Assembly (NCBI RefSeq): GCF_013265555.1
Contig: NZ_CP041345.1
Location: 310,001-374,000 of the forward strand
Direction of reading: 5' to 3'
Origin: Tenuifilum thalassicum
GTDB taxonomy: Bacteria > Bacteroidota > Bacteroidia > Bacteroidales > Tenuifilaceae
Length of the DNA stretch: 64,000 nucleotides
Shown here piece after piece: positions 1 through 8,665 of this stretch. The position numbers were made by a program, and so were the translations under genes. The first letter of the stretch is position 1; each line of letters begins with the position of its first letter. Below the pieces are notes generated by a model. That model was not told where the DNA came from, ran no database searches, and saw nothing but the letters and a program-made list of their open reading frames with translations.

Positions 1-1
1 T

Positions 2-2815
2 AAAACGCTTACCCAGAAGCAAAAAATAGTTGTACTAGTTCGACTATACGAGCTTATTAACGCTGACCGGAAATTCTCTGAACAAAGAATGGCCATTATT
101 AACACAGTGGCCGAAGTTTTTAAACTTACTAAGGATGAAATATCCGATATAGAAAATTTTGTAATTAAAAATCAGCCCGAAGAACTTGACATACCTAGCA
201 TATTAACAATCCATGATAAACCCTTTACTGGTAAAAACTGTAAGCACATTGCAGCAGAAGCTTTAGATGGGTTTATCTATATTCTTCAAATAAAAAGCGA
301 GGACTTATATTTTCTGCGATATACAGGAAACGAGGATGTGTATCTAAATGGGCTGCCAATTCATAACCGAAGAATTTACCTTTTTGCAAGTGGTAGTTCG
401 CTTAAACTACCTAAAGGAAAGCCAGTTTATTATACCGATGTTGTTGCCCATTTTCTTGCAGATTCTACATCTATTAGAATATCGTATAAGGTTGAAAATG
501 TAGGATATAAGTTTAAAACTGGTGATATAGGTTTACGTAACATTTCGTTTTCCGAAGGCCACGGAAAACTTGTTGGGATTATGGGGGCCAGTGGTGCAGG
601 AAAAACAACTCTTTTGAATGTTCTGGCTGGAATTGAAAAGCCAACTACTGGTAGGGTAATAGTTAATGGCTACGACTTACATGATGAAAAGGAGAAGCTC
701 GAAGGCGTTATTGGTGTTATCCCTCAAGATGATCTTCTCATTGAGGAACTAACTGTTTTTGAGAATTTATATTATAATGCCAAGCTTTGTTTTAAAGACA
801 AAACGGAAGAGGAACTAGTAGCACTGGTTGAAAAAACATTAGCAAACTTAGGGCTACTTGAAAGAAAAGACCTTAAAGTTGGTTCACCGTTAAATAAGAT
901 GATATCGGGTGGACAACGAAAAAGGTTAAACATTGCCCTTGAACTTATTAGAGAACCATCCATCCTTTTTGTTGATGAACCAACCTCAGGTTTGTCGTCT
1001 CGCGACTCGGAAAATGTTATGGACCTTTTGCGTGAACTAACGCTAAAAGGGAAGCTTATTTTTGTTGTAATTCACCAACCCTCATCGGACATCTACAAGA
1101 TGTTCGATAATATGATAATACTAGATACAGGCGGATACATGATATACTACGGCAATCCTGTTGAAGCCGTTATGTATTTCAAGCGCCTCGATATGCAAAT
1201 CAATAGCGATGTAGGTGAGTGCCCGGTTTGCGGAAATGTAAACCCCGAACTAATATTTAACATCATAGAGGCTCGTGTAGTTGATGAGTTTGGCCGCTAT
1301 ACTCCTACAAGGAAGGTATCCCCTCAGAAATGGGAGGAGCTTTTTCATGAAAATATTAAACCAACTCCAATTCCTGATGAGAATGCAGAACCTCCTAAGA
1401 CCTTAAACATCCCTTCCAGACTGAAGCAGTTTTTTATATATACTAAGCGAGACTTCATGTCCAAGATTAGCAACACCCAGTATATAATCTTAAACCTTTT
1501 AGAAACCCCTATTCTTGCCTTTATTTTAGCTTATGTTATTCGTTACATTGCAGACCCGAACTCTGATGTTTACATCTTCTCTGAAAATGAGAATATCCCC
1601 ATCTTCATATTCATGGCATTAATTGTTGCCCTATTTATTGGGCTTACTGTAAGTGCCGAAGAAATTTTTAAGGATAGAAAAATATTAAAACGTGAGGCAT
1701 TTCTTAACCTTAGTCGCTCCAGCTATCTTTTTTCAAAAATAGCAATACTTGTTTTGCTATCAGCTATCCAAACGGCAACATTTGTACTAATTGCAAATAG
1801 CATTTTAGGTATAAGAGGGATGTATTTTGATTACTGGCTTGTGCTATTTAGTACTGCTGTTTGTGCAAACCTTTTGGGCTTAAATATTTCGGCTACATTT
1901 AACTCAGCTATTACAATATATATAGTTATTCCTTTACTCATGATTCCCATGATGGTGCTTTCGGGTGCCATGTTTAGCTTTGAAAAGCTAAATAGGGCAG
2001 TGGGGAGTTTTAATCGTGTTCCATTGATTGCCGAGTTTATGCCTACCAAATGGGGCTATGAGGCATTAGTGGTCCATCAGTACAAGGATAATGAGTTCCA
2101 GAAGATATTCTACGATATTGATAAGGTAATTAACAGTGCCAACTATAAAATATCATACTACATTGACGAGCTTGAAAAAAGGGTAACCGATTTGGTTGAC
2201 CTTCTACCACAAAAGGATAACCCTGAGGTTAGGGAGCAAATTACTGAAAGGGTTGCAGTACTGAGGAATTCAATTTATAAGGAAACATCTTTTGAATCTC
2301 CTTCAGTAACCTTTGATTATTTGAATAAGCTTACACCCGATAGTATTGATGAAACAACCATCTACGCATTATTTGATTATCTTGAACTGCTAAAAAGACA
2401 TTATTCCGATATATACAACACCCAATCGCAAAAGAGAGATCGTATGATTGCCTATTTAGTTAAGAATAATAGGGAACTTTACGAAGCTAAAAAGCAAGCT
2501 TATCAAAATGAGAGTTTAACCGACCTCGTTCGTAAAACTTTTGAAAAGAATAAAGTTGTACAGTATGGAAACGAGTTGGTTCAGCAAAATGACCCAATAT
2601 ATCGCGATCCCATTCCAAGAAATCTACTTGACTTTCGTTCGCATTTCCTTGCACCTCGTAAACATTTCCTTGGCATGTATTTTGATACATTTTGGTTTAA
2701 CCTGGCTATAATTTGGTTAATGACAATCATTCTTTACATAACTTTATATTACGAAACACTTAAAAAAATAATTGATTATTTCGGAAAAATTAAAATTCCT
2801 GCTCTAAAAAATTAA
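2..2815 (+). CDS. ABCG-type ABC transporter, ATPase-permease fusion (5' partial)
   Basis: Half-transporter with an N-terminal ATPase and C-terminal ABC-2 permease; substrate unknown. Numbered from the ATG at 89, Walker A (GASGAGKTT) is near residue 168, the signature ISGGQRKR near 273 and Walker B (ILFVDEPTSGL) near 293, followed by a lone CPVC pair near 376. Membrane helices start near residue 465, and a last helix lies near 870-895. Between them is a charged helical insert of about 170 residues that ordinary ABCG permeases lack. The frame stays open upstream of 89 to the window edge, with a helical region resembling the TerB-like N-terminus of related Bacteroidota transporters, so the ATG at 89 is probably internal and the true start lies outside. 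The next gene follows after 50 nt on the same strand. Confidence 0.85.
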   Translation, partial: KTLTQKQKIVVLVRLYELINADRKFSEQRMAIINTVAEVFKLTKDEISDIENFVIKNQPEELDIPSILTIHDKPFTGKNCKHIAAEALDGFIYILQIKSEDLYFLRYTGNEDVYLNGLPIHNRRIYLFASGSSLKLPKGKPVYYTDVVAHFLADSTSIRISYKVENVGYKFKTGDIGLRNISFSEGHGKLVGIMGASGAGKTTLLNVLAGIEKPTTGRVIVNGYDLHDEKEKLEGVIGVIPQDDLLIEELTVFENLYYNAKLCFKDKTEEELVALVEKTLANLGLLERKDLKVGSPLNKMISGGQRKRLNIALELIREPSILFVDEPTSGLSSRDSENVMDLLRELTLKGKLIFVVIHQPSSDIYKMFDNMIILDTGGYMIYYGNPVEAVMYFKRLDMQINSDVGECPVCGNVNPELIFNIIEARVVDEFGRYTPTRKVSPQKWEELFHENIKPTPIPDENAEPPKTLNIPSRLKQFFIYTKRDFMSKISNTQYIILNLLETPILAFILAYVIRYIADPNSDVYIFSENENIPIFIFMALIVALFIGLTVSAEEIFKDRKILKREAFLNLSRSSYLFSKIAILVLLSAIQTATFVLIANSILGIRGMYFDYWLVLFSTAVCANLLGLNISATFNSAITIYIVIPLLMIPMMVLSGAMFSFEKLNRAVGSFNRVPLIAEFMPTKWGYEALVVHQYKDNEFQKIFYDIDKVINSANYKISYYIDELEKRVTDLVDLLPQKDNPEVREQITERVAVLRNSIYKETSFESPSVTFDYLNKLTPDSIDETTIYALFDYLELLKRHYSDIYNTQSQKRDRMIAYLVKNNRELYEAKKQAYQNESLTDLVRKTFEKNKVVQYGNELVQQNDPIYRDPIPRNLLDFRSHFLAPRKHFLGMYFDTFWFNLAIIWLMTIILYITLYYETLKKIIDYFGKIKIPALKN

Positions 2816-2865
2816 AATTTTGTATCTTTACTTTATGATTTTACATAAATAACAACCTAAGGGAA

Positions 2866-3792
2866 ATGAGACGATTTCACATAATAGCATTAATAGGACC
2901 TTTATTGATAGGACAACTTCTAAGTTCGTGCAATTCCTGCAAGAGGGATGGGGTTGACTTAAGCCAAGAGCTTTATATACCTGATTCTGTAGTAGAAACC
3001 AACCAATCGCCTCAGGTAAGCAAGGATGTAACTGAAAAGATGATGCAGAATATTTCATCTCCTGTTGAAACCGCTGCATTGATCAAAGGGTTGAAAATCC
3101 CTTTTAATAAAAATTATCTTGCCAGTACCGATCAGGCTGAAAAATTCAACACAAATTTTGAAAAGGCATTGGCTTTAGGAATTTATGGTTGTGACTTGGG
3201 ATATCTGAATATGTATGAGAAAACCTCTTTTGTTGTCGATTACATTTCAACTATTAAAAGATTAGCCGACGATATCCAAGTGGGGCAGTTTTTCGATTTC
3301 AGCACCCTTAAACGTTTAGCAACTAACAATGAAAATCTTGATTCTCTGATTCTAATATCTCAACAAAGCTTTAACCGGATTGATACATATCTATCGGAGA
3401 CTAACCGGTCGATGTTTAGTGCGGTTATAGTTGCTGGTGTTTGGGTGGAAGGTGCTTACTTGTCGTCAAGAGTAGCGCAAATATCTGATCACCCAAGAAT
3501 TCGCGAAACAATAGGTGAGCAGAAAACTATAATTAACTTCCTTATGGCTCTTCTTAAGGTTTATGAGAAAGACCCAGATATGGCTAAACTAATTGATGAA
3601 CTTCAGCCCATTAAGAAGATATACGATGGCGTAAAAATAACCTATGAACTTGGGGAACCTGAAATGGTTGAGGAAAATGGGGTTGTTACTTTTAAACAAA
3701 CCGACAAGCAAATTATCGAAATGAACGATGAGCTATACAATGAGCTTATTAAAAGTATTCAGGATTTACGTTCCAAAATTTTAAAACTGTAA
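2866..3792 (+). CDS. Hypothetical lipoprotein, 308 aa
   Basis: Not a family I recognise. The N-terminus is a lipoprotein signal: Arg-Arg, a hydrophobic stretch and the lipobox LLSSC with the acylated Cys near residue 21, so the product should sit in the envelope facing the periplasm or outer membrane. The rest is mainly helical and soluble, with no further membrane segment or catalytic motif that I can see. It sits 50 nt after the ABC transporter and 13 nt before a small secreted protein on the same strand, suggesting one transcription unit. The sequence TATCTTTA at 2823-2830, just after the transporter stop, is one base off the Bacteroidota -7 consensus and could give it its own promoter. 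Confidence 0.75.
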   Translation: MRRFHIIALIGPLLIGQLLSSCNSCKRDGVDLSQELYIPDSVVETNQSPQVSKDVTEKMMQNISSPVETAALIKGLKIPFNKNYLASTDQAEKFNTNFEKALALGIYGCDLGYLNMYEKTSFVVDYISTIKRLADDIQVGQFFDFSTLKRLATNNENLDSLILISQQSFNRIDTYLSETNRSMFSAVIVAGVWVEGAYLSSRVAQISDHPRIRETIGEQKTIINFLMALLKVYEKDPDMAKLIDELQPIKKIYDGVKITYELGEPEMVEENGVVTFKQTDKQIIEMNDELYNELIKSIQDLRSKILKL

Positions 3793-3805
3793 GAAACTGT
3801 CTGTT

Positions 3806-4243
3806 ATGAAAAAGATATTATTTTCTTTAGTGTTAGCAGTTGTTGGCATTAGCTATTTCAACAACATCTATGCACAATCGGAAGAGGAATTGGTTCAGAT
3901 TTGCACTATGATCTCTGGCGATGCAGAATACTTAAAAGATTTCAGAATTAAGTTAGATGCTGGAGATCCTCCCCCAGTACAGCGTTTCCCTATCCTTCTT
4001 AAAAAGGATATAAAATATCGGTTTACAGTTTGTAACTCAAAGGATTATGAAGGTAAGGTTATTCTTCAGCTATATGATAATAACAGGCAACTTGCAACAA
4101 CTTATATAGTTGCAACGGGTAAAGATTATCCTTATATTGACTGGGTATGTACTAAGACCGGGGCATATCATTTGGTTTATTCGTTTAGAGATGGTAAGGC
4201 CGGAATGGCTGTTGGCCTGCTGTCTATGGTTGGAACAATGTAG
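3806..4243 (+). CDS. Hypothetical secreted protein, 145 aa
   Basis: The first 23 residues are a signal peptide (MKKILFSLVLAV..., cleavage likely after IYA, before QSEEE). The mature part, about 120 residues, looks like a small beta-sandwich: alternating hydrophobic strands with a central KVILQLYDNN segment and several Cys residues. I do not recognise a named family. It starts 13 nt after the lipoprotein gene and ends just before a strong hairpin terminator at 4261-4290, so it is probably the last gene of the transporter-lipoprotein operon. Confidence 0.7.
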   Translation: MKKILFSLVLAVVGISYFNNIYAQSEEELVQICTMISGDAEYLKDFRIKLDAGDPPPVQRFPILLKKDIKYRFTVCNSKDYEGKVILQLYDNNRQLATTYIVATGKDYPYIDWVCTKTGAYHLVYSFRDGKAGMAVGLLSMVGTM

Positions 4244-4260
4244 AATCTTAAATACTAATA

Positions 4261-4290
4261 AAAAACACCGCCGGTTAAGCGGTGTTTTTT
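4261..4290. terminator. Bidirectional intrinsic terminator
   Basis: An 11-bp perfect stem (AAAAACACCGC at 4261-4271 with GCGGTGTTTTT at 4279-4289) encloses a 7-nt loop and has T-runs on both strands. It lies between two convergent genes and can serve both. Confidence 0.85.
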
Positions 4291-4307
4291 ATTTTATAAG
4301 TATTCTG

Positions 4308-5291
4308 CTAATGTAATTCTACCTCCTTGACCATTCTAAGAACTTTTTCCCATCTTTGAGAGTCCATTTTAGGGCCAATAACCTCGATTACATGACCGGA
4401 AAGAATTGCGCCAATTTTACCGCATTTTTCAATGGACAAACCCTTAGACAAACCAAATAGGAATCCGGAAGCATAGAGATCACCAGCTCCGGTTGAGTCG
4501 ATGCTATTGACATCAATAATGCCAACTCTGGTTACCTCGCCATCATGCTTAATTAGAGAGCCTTGAGAACCAAGTTTTACAACTGCAATCTTCACAAGAT
4601 TTCCAATTTCATGGAGCGCCTCTTCTGGGGCTTTGCCGGTAAATGCTTTTGCCTCTTCTTCGTTTGCAAATACTATATCAACATATTTGCTGGTAATGTC
4701 TAGCAGAAACTCTTTATTCTCCTCAACTACGTTGAAGCTAGCCAGGTCTAACGATACCATGCAACCCATTTGCTTAGCCACTTCAACTGCTTTTCTTATT
4801 AGGTCATGGTTTTGCACCAAATAACCCTCTATGTGGAAGTGGGTGTAGCCATCAAAAAGATTAGGGGTAATATCGGCTGGAACCATCTCTATTGCAGCAC
4901 CAAGGTAAACGGCAAAGGTTCTTTCGGAATCGGGAGTTATAAATGCAAGTGCTCGCCCTGACTCGGCAATCCCTTTTAGCATGATTGGTTCAATGTTATT
5001 ATTCTTAAGGTCTTCTGCAAATGCTTGGCCAAAAGAATCGTCACCTATTTTACCGATGAATGCTACGTTAGCACCAAGATTTGCTAGCCCATTTATGGTA
5101 TTAGCTGCACTACCGCCAGCGGCTAAGGTACGTTCTAATCCTTCAGTCTGAGCAAGAATATCCTGCATTCGTTCCGCATCAACCAGCTGCATGCTTCCTT
5201 TAGGGAGCCCAAGTTCTATAAGCTTTGAATCGTTCGGAAGTTGTATGAGAATATCAACCAGTGCATTCCCTAAACCAATATATTTTGCCAT
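4308..5291 (-). CDS. PfkB-family sugar/nucleoside kinase, adenosine-kinase-like
   Basis: Ribokinase/PfkB-fold kinase of 327 aa. It transfers the ATP phosphate to a sugar or nucleoside hydroxyl; family resemblance favours adenosine kinase but the substrate is not proven. The N-terminal glycine-rich substrate motif is seen as AAGGSAANT near residue 57, and the C-terminal PfkB signature DSTGAGDLYASGF near 266 includes the catalytic Asp and the anion-hole GAGD. Length is normal for the family. The gene stands alone on its strand between two hairpins, downstream (in transcription order) of tRNA-Asn and its terminator, and converges on the transporter operon. Confidence 0.85.
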   Translation of the reverse strand: MAKYIGLGNALVDILIQLPNDSKLIELGLPKGSMQLVDAERMQDILAQTEGLERTLAAGGSAANTINGLANLGANVAFIGKIGDDSFGQAFAEDLKNNNIEPIMLKGIAESGRALAFITPDSERTFAVYLGAAIEMVPADITPNLFDGYTHFHIEGYLVQNHDLIRKAVEVAKQMGCMVSLDLASFNVVEENKEFLLDITSKYVDIVFANEEEAKAFTGKAPEEALHEIGNLVKIAVVKLGSQGSLIKHDGEVTRVGIIDVNSIDSTGAGDLYASGFLFGLSKGLSIEKCGKIGAILSGHVIEVIGPKMDSQRWEKVLRMVKEVELH

Positions 5292-5331
5292 AGCCTTAAT
5301 ATTTCAATTTGGTATAAATATACAAAAAAAT

Positions 5332-5355
5332 AAACCCCGATGTTTATCGGGGTTT
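5332..5355 (-). terminator. Intrinsic terminator after tRNA-Asn
   Basis: A perfect 10-bp stem, AAACCCCGAT / ATCGGGGTTT, with a 4-nt loop. On the minus strand it is followed by a T-rich run (TTTATTTTTTT). It lies directly 3' of tRNA-Asn and ends that transcript before the kinase gene. Confidence 0.85.
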
Positions 5356-5356
5356 G

Positions 5357-5430
5357 CTCCTCATCTAGGACTTGAACCTAGGACCCCCTGATTAACAGTC
5401 AGGTGCTCTAACCAACTGAGCTAATGAGGA
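5357..5430 (-). tRNA. tRNA-Asn (GTT)
   Basis: A cloverleaf can be folded on the minus strand. The 7-bp acceptor stem is TCCTCAT / ATGAGGA, the D-arm begins AGCTCAGTTGG, the anticodon loop is CTGTTAA with anticodon GTT, and the T-arm contains GGTTCAAGTCC. The discriminator base is G. CCA is not encoded. Confidence 0.97.
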
Positions 5431-5514
5431 GTGCTGTCTCAATTGCGGTGCAAATGTAATATATTTTCACCTAATCATCCAAATTTTTGGAGAAAAAATT
5501 TTTAAAAAATTACG

Positions 5515-6465
5515 TTAGGAAACTATGTTCTGAGAAAAACCAGCTAACCATGCTTTAATGTTGGAAAGAACTATGTTGGTTCTTAATTCAATAGCCTCTT
5601 TTGTTGCATAGGCAATATGTGGAAGAAGTATTGTGTTTGGAGCCGTTAGTATTGGATGGTCCGAATCAATAGGGGGTTCATGTTCGTAAACATCTATTGC
5701 TGCACCAGAGATTTTGCCATCTTGTAAAGCTTTGCTTAAAGCAGAGTAATCAACAATAGCCCCTCGTGCGGTATTTATCAGAATTGAGGTTGGCTTCATC
5801 AACTTTATTAAATTGCCAGAAACTAAGCCTACTGTTTCGGATGTTGCAGGAACGTGAAGTGAGATGATATCGGCTTGTTTAAAGAGATCTTCAGTAGATA
5901 CAAATTTTACGGTAGCGTCATTTTGGGGAGTACGTGTGCTTACTATAACTTTACTTCCAAATGCCTTGGCTAGGTGTGCCACCCTTTTACCTATTGCTCC
6001 ATATCCAAGAATACCAAAAGTCTTTCCAAATAGTTCGCCACCTAAAAAGTTCTCTCGAGTACCATTTTTTCTGGTAATGGAGTCGAAGTAAACTACATTT
6101 CTGAGAAGAGAAATGGCAAGTGTTATGGTAAGTTCAGCAACAGCATTTGTACTATATCCTGCTGCATTACAAACAGAAATTGAATTTTCTTTACAATAGT
6201 CAATAGGAACATGGTCTATACCAGTAAAGGCTACAGCAATAAGTTTTAAGTTGGGACACGATTGTAGCGTTTGTGCTGCCAGTGGGTAATTGGCAATAAC
6301 CAGAATTTCTGCATCAACTATTCGTTGCTGTAACTCGGATTGTGAAACTGGCTTACTATCATAGAAAATAACATCGTATTCTAAAGCTTCCATTTCTTTA
6401 GAGAAACTTTTCGATGCTTCAGGAGAAATGCCAATTGGCTCGGCAAAAACAATTTTTTTCATCAT
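5515..6465 (-). CDS. D-2-hydroxyacid dehydrogenase family protein
   Basis: NAD-dependent 2-hydroxyacid dehydrogenase of 316 aa, a cytoplasmic enzyme that reduces 2-keto acids (hydroxypyruvate, glyoxylate or similar; the specific substrate cannot be told). The Rossmann motif GYGAIGKRVAHLAKAFG is near residue 153, the catalytic Arg lies in NTARGAIVDY, the Glu in YEHEPP and the His in LLPHIAYAT, so all three catalytic residues are present. Two ATGs open the frame (MMKK). The DNA glycosylase gene ends 18 nt upstream on the same strand, so the two may be co-transcribed. Confidence 0.9.
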   Translation of the reverse strand: MMKKIVFAEPIGISPEASKSFSKEMEALEYDVIFYDSKPVSQSELQQRIVDAEILVIANYPLAAQTLQSCPNLKLIAVAFTGIDHVPIDYCKENSISVCNAAGYSTNAVAELTITLAISLLRNVVYFDSITRKNGTRENFLGGELFGKTFGILGYGAIGKRVAHLAKAFGSKVIVSTRTPQNDATVKFVSTEDLFKQADIISLHVPATSETVGLVSGNLIKLMKPTSILINTARGAIVDYSALSKALQDGKISGAAIDVYEHEPPIDSDHPILTAPNTILLPHIAYATKEAIELRTNIVLSNIKAWLAGFSQNIVS

Positions 6466-6483
6466 TTGAGAATATTTTTGTGG

Positions 6484-7002
6484 TTACCTCATTTCTTCAT
6501 CAATAATAAAACGCCAAGGGATTTTAGACCAGTAAGGGCCAGCGTAATCAATCCCAATTCGTGGTGTAGTTATGTAACGTGGTTTGGTGTTGTTATCTTC
6601 AATCCAAATCCTTTTTGAGGTAACTAGGTTCTCACCATAAAAACTTTTATCAATTGAGAGAAGTTTTGTTAGCTTACCTGGGCCATCGGCACCTGTTATT
6701 CCCCGGATAAGAACTGCTTGTGGGTCATCTTTTTTCCCAGTAACTACATTAAACATCCAGTACATGCCATATATCAGATACACATATACAAGTCCACCAT
6801 GCTCAAACATCACCTTATTACGTTCTGTTTTACCCTTACTTGCATGACAACCAAGGTCGTCGGTGCCACGATAAGCCTCAACCTCAGTAATAGCAACCCG
6901 TAAACATTTGCCATTGTCAAACTGCCTGACAAGGGTTTTACCTAGTAGGTTGGGAGCAACTTCTAAAACATCGCGAAGATAAAAGTCTTCTTGTAAACGC
7001 AT
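6484..7002 (-). CDS. mpg: DNA-3-methyladenine glycosylase, AAG/MPG family
   Basis: Base-excision repair glycosylase that removes alkylated purines (3-methyladenine, hypoxanthine) from DNA. At 172 aa it is slightly short for the family (about 190-200) because the C-terminus is trimmed, but the core is intact: LLGK near the N-terminus, the catalytic Glu in TEVEAYRG near residue 43, the C-H-A-S of the DNA-intercalating region, and YLIYGMYWMFNVV near 76. The start ATG overlaps the stop codon of the upstream O-antigen-ligase-like gene by one base (TAATG), so translation is probably coupled. Confidence 0.92.
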   Translation of the reverse strand: MRLQEDFYLRDVLEVAPNLLGKTLVRQFDNGKCLRVAITEVEAYRGTDDLGCHASKGKTERNKVMFEHGGLVYVYLIYGMYWMFNVVTGKKDDPQAVLIRGITGADGPGKLTKLLSIDKSFYGENLVTSKRIWIEDNNTKPRYITTPRIGIDYAGPYWSKIPWRFIIDEEMR

Positions 7003-8561
7003 TACTTACTTTGGTTATAAGAATATTTAAAACCAAAAAGGAAAATGGAACTAAATATAGCCATAAATGAGATTCCGGTATGGGTAAGTAGGGTATCTTC
7101 AAAGAGCATCGATAATGTTATAAGAATCCAAAAGAACATGACCGGGAACTCTGAGAAATTGCTCGAAACAAAGAATGGTAAGGTTAATGAGACCAAAAAA
7201 ATAATTAGCCCCAAAATACCAGCCGAAGCCCATATGGTTAGGTATTGATTATGTGGCATATAACGGTACTTTTGAGGTAAATTAATATTATTAACCTCAT
7301 AGTACTGGTTGATTTCGCTTAATACATCGCCATAACCTACTCCAAGAATAGGATTCTTTTTGATAACATGCCAGCATGCTTTGAGGTAGATTAATCGTTG
7401 TGTAAGAGAACCTGTTTTTATCTTATTGAATGAATTGCGGTTTCTAATTTCATAGAAAAGCTCATAGAGCCGACTCTCAAAACCAGTAATCGTTTTTCTG
7501 AACAGTTTATTTGTATAGCCACTTTCAATTAGTTTAACATCAATGGAATCGAGACGATTTACACCTGCAGAATCTTTTGTAAAACCGTATGAGGTAAGAT
7601 ATCTTATTAAGGTTTTCCGGAGTGGCTGGCCCTTCTTGTCCATGCTATCAAATGGCACAGAACTACGTTTCTCCCACTCTTTTTTAAGTTCCTTATCGCA
7701 AATATTAAGGTTTACCAAGTAGCCATTTTCAGTCTCAACCGATAAGGTGTCGTGCTGGTAGGGGTTTCCATTTAGTGTAAATTGCTTTGGTTGATTGTCG
7801 GGAGTCAGCTTAATGGTTTTAAATTCATCGTACTTATGTAAAACATATGAGGCGAATAGGAAGAAAACTGTCAATGAACCAGTAATAATTGCAAAACGAG
7901 AAATTGAACCAGCATGTTTTAAAGCCTTTATAATGATAAGTAGTGATATAATAGACAGGAATAAAAGACCTGTTATTGATTTCAGGACAAACAGGAATAT
8001 GATAAACCATGCTAGAAGTGCAACAAGAGTTATCTTAATAGAAATCCGAGTCCATTCTTTAAGAAATGATATTAAAAAGGCTATGGAAAGGTTAATCATC
8101 AGAGCAAGTCGGATATGAGAGATGTAAGGGAATATTTTACGTATGTCGGAATAGTTATGGTTGATAAAGTTATATGTTCCAATAAGCGTAACAGCAAAAA
8201 CCGAAAGTAAAAAAAGAAAGATGAGGCTGGTAAACTCTTTTTTACTTAGCCTATCTGACATCGAAATTATAAGGGGTAATATTAAAATCGGAAGCCATAA
8301 GCGAATAATTTCAAGTCCTAACCTCTGATTTTCGGAGAACATGCCGCTAAAAAGTATAGGCAGGTACATGGCAATAAAAACCCAAACCCATGGATTATCT
8401 TTTAAACGTTGCAACTTGGTTCTCCAATTTCCACTTAGAATAAAGTTAAGGGCTAATGTAATGATTCCAACACTCACGCCAAAAATGGATGACGGGAGGC
8501 TGCAGAGAGTAATTGCTAACCCCGCAAGGTATACCTTATGATGAAATGAACTGCTAAACAT
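7002..8561 (-). CDS. O-antigen ligase/polymerase-like membrane protein (Wzy_C)
   Basis: 519-aa inner-membrane protein with about ten to twelve helices. A large soluble loop of about 150 residues (roughly 250-400) precedes the motif GVGYGDV and then MPHNQYLTIWASAG. The PHNxYL motif and the long periplasmic loop are the hallmarks of O-antigen ligases and polymerases of the Wzy_C family, which join polysaccharide repeat units or attach them to lipid A or to proteins. Which of these it does cannot be told from sequence. It is the first gene of a minus-strand unit with mpg and faces meaB across about 100 nt. Other glycan genes lie 4 kb further on (12.6-17.4 kb). Confidence 0.8.
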   Translation of the reverse strand: MFSSSFHHKVYLAGLAITLCSLPSSIFGVSVGIITLALNFILSGNWRTKLQRLKDNPWVWVFIAMYLPILFSGMFSENQRLGLEIIRLWLPILILPLIISMSDRLSKKEFTSLIFLFLLSVFAVTLIGTYNFINHNYSDIRKIFPYISHIRLALMINLSIAFLISFLKEWTRISIKITLVALLAWFIIFLFVLKSITGLLFLSIISLLIIIKALKHAGSISRFAIITGSLTVFFLFASYVLHKYDEFKTIKLTPDNQPKQFTLNGNPYQHDTLSVETENGYLVNLNICDKELKKEWEKRSSVPFDSMDKKGQPLRKTLIRYLTSYGFTKDSAGVNRLDSIDVKLIESGYTNKLFRKTITGFESRLYELFYEIRNRNSFNKIKTGSLTQRLIYLKACWHVIKKNPILGVGYGDVLSEINQYYEVNNINLPQKYRYMPHNQYLTIWASAGILGLIIFLVSLTLPFFVSSNFSEFPVMFFWILITLSMLFEDTLLTHTGISFMAIFSSIFLFGFKYSYNQSK

Positions 8562-8665
8562 TTTTAGGGTATTTTCGCAAATATAAGTGTTTGAAATCTC
8601 TTTTTGGATACGTTTAGGTTTTAAAGTAAAGATTGAATAAATTCGCAGTTGAGAATTTAGATAAA

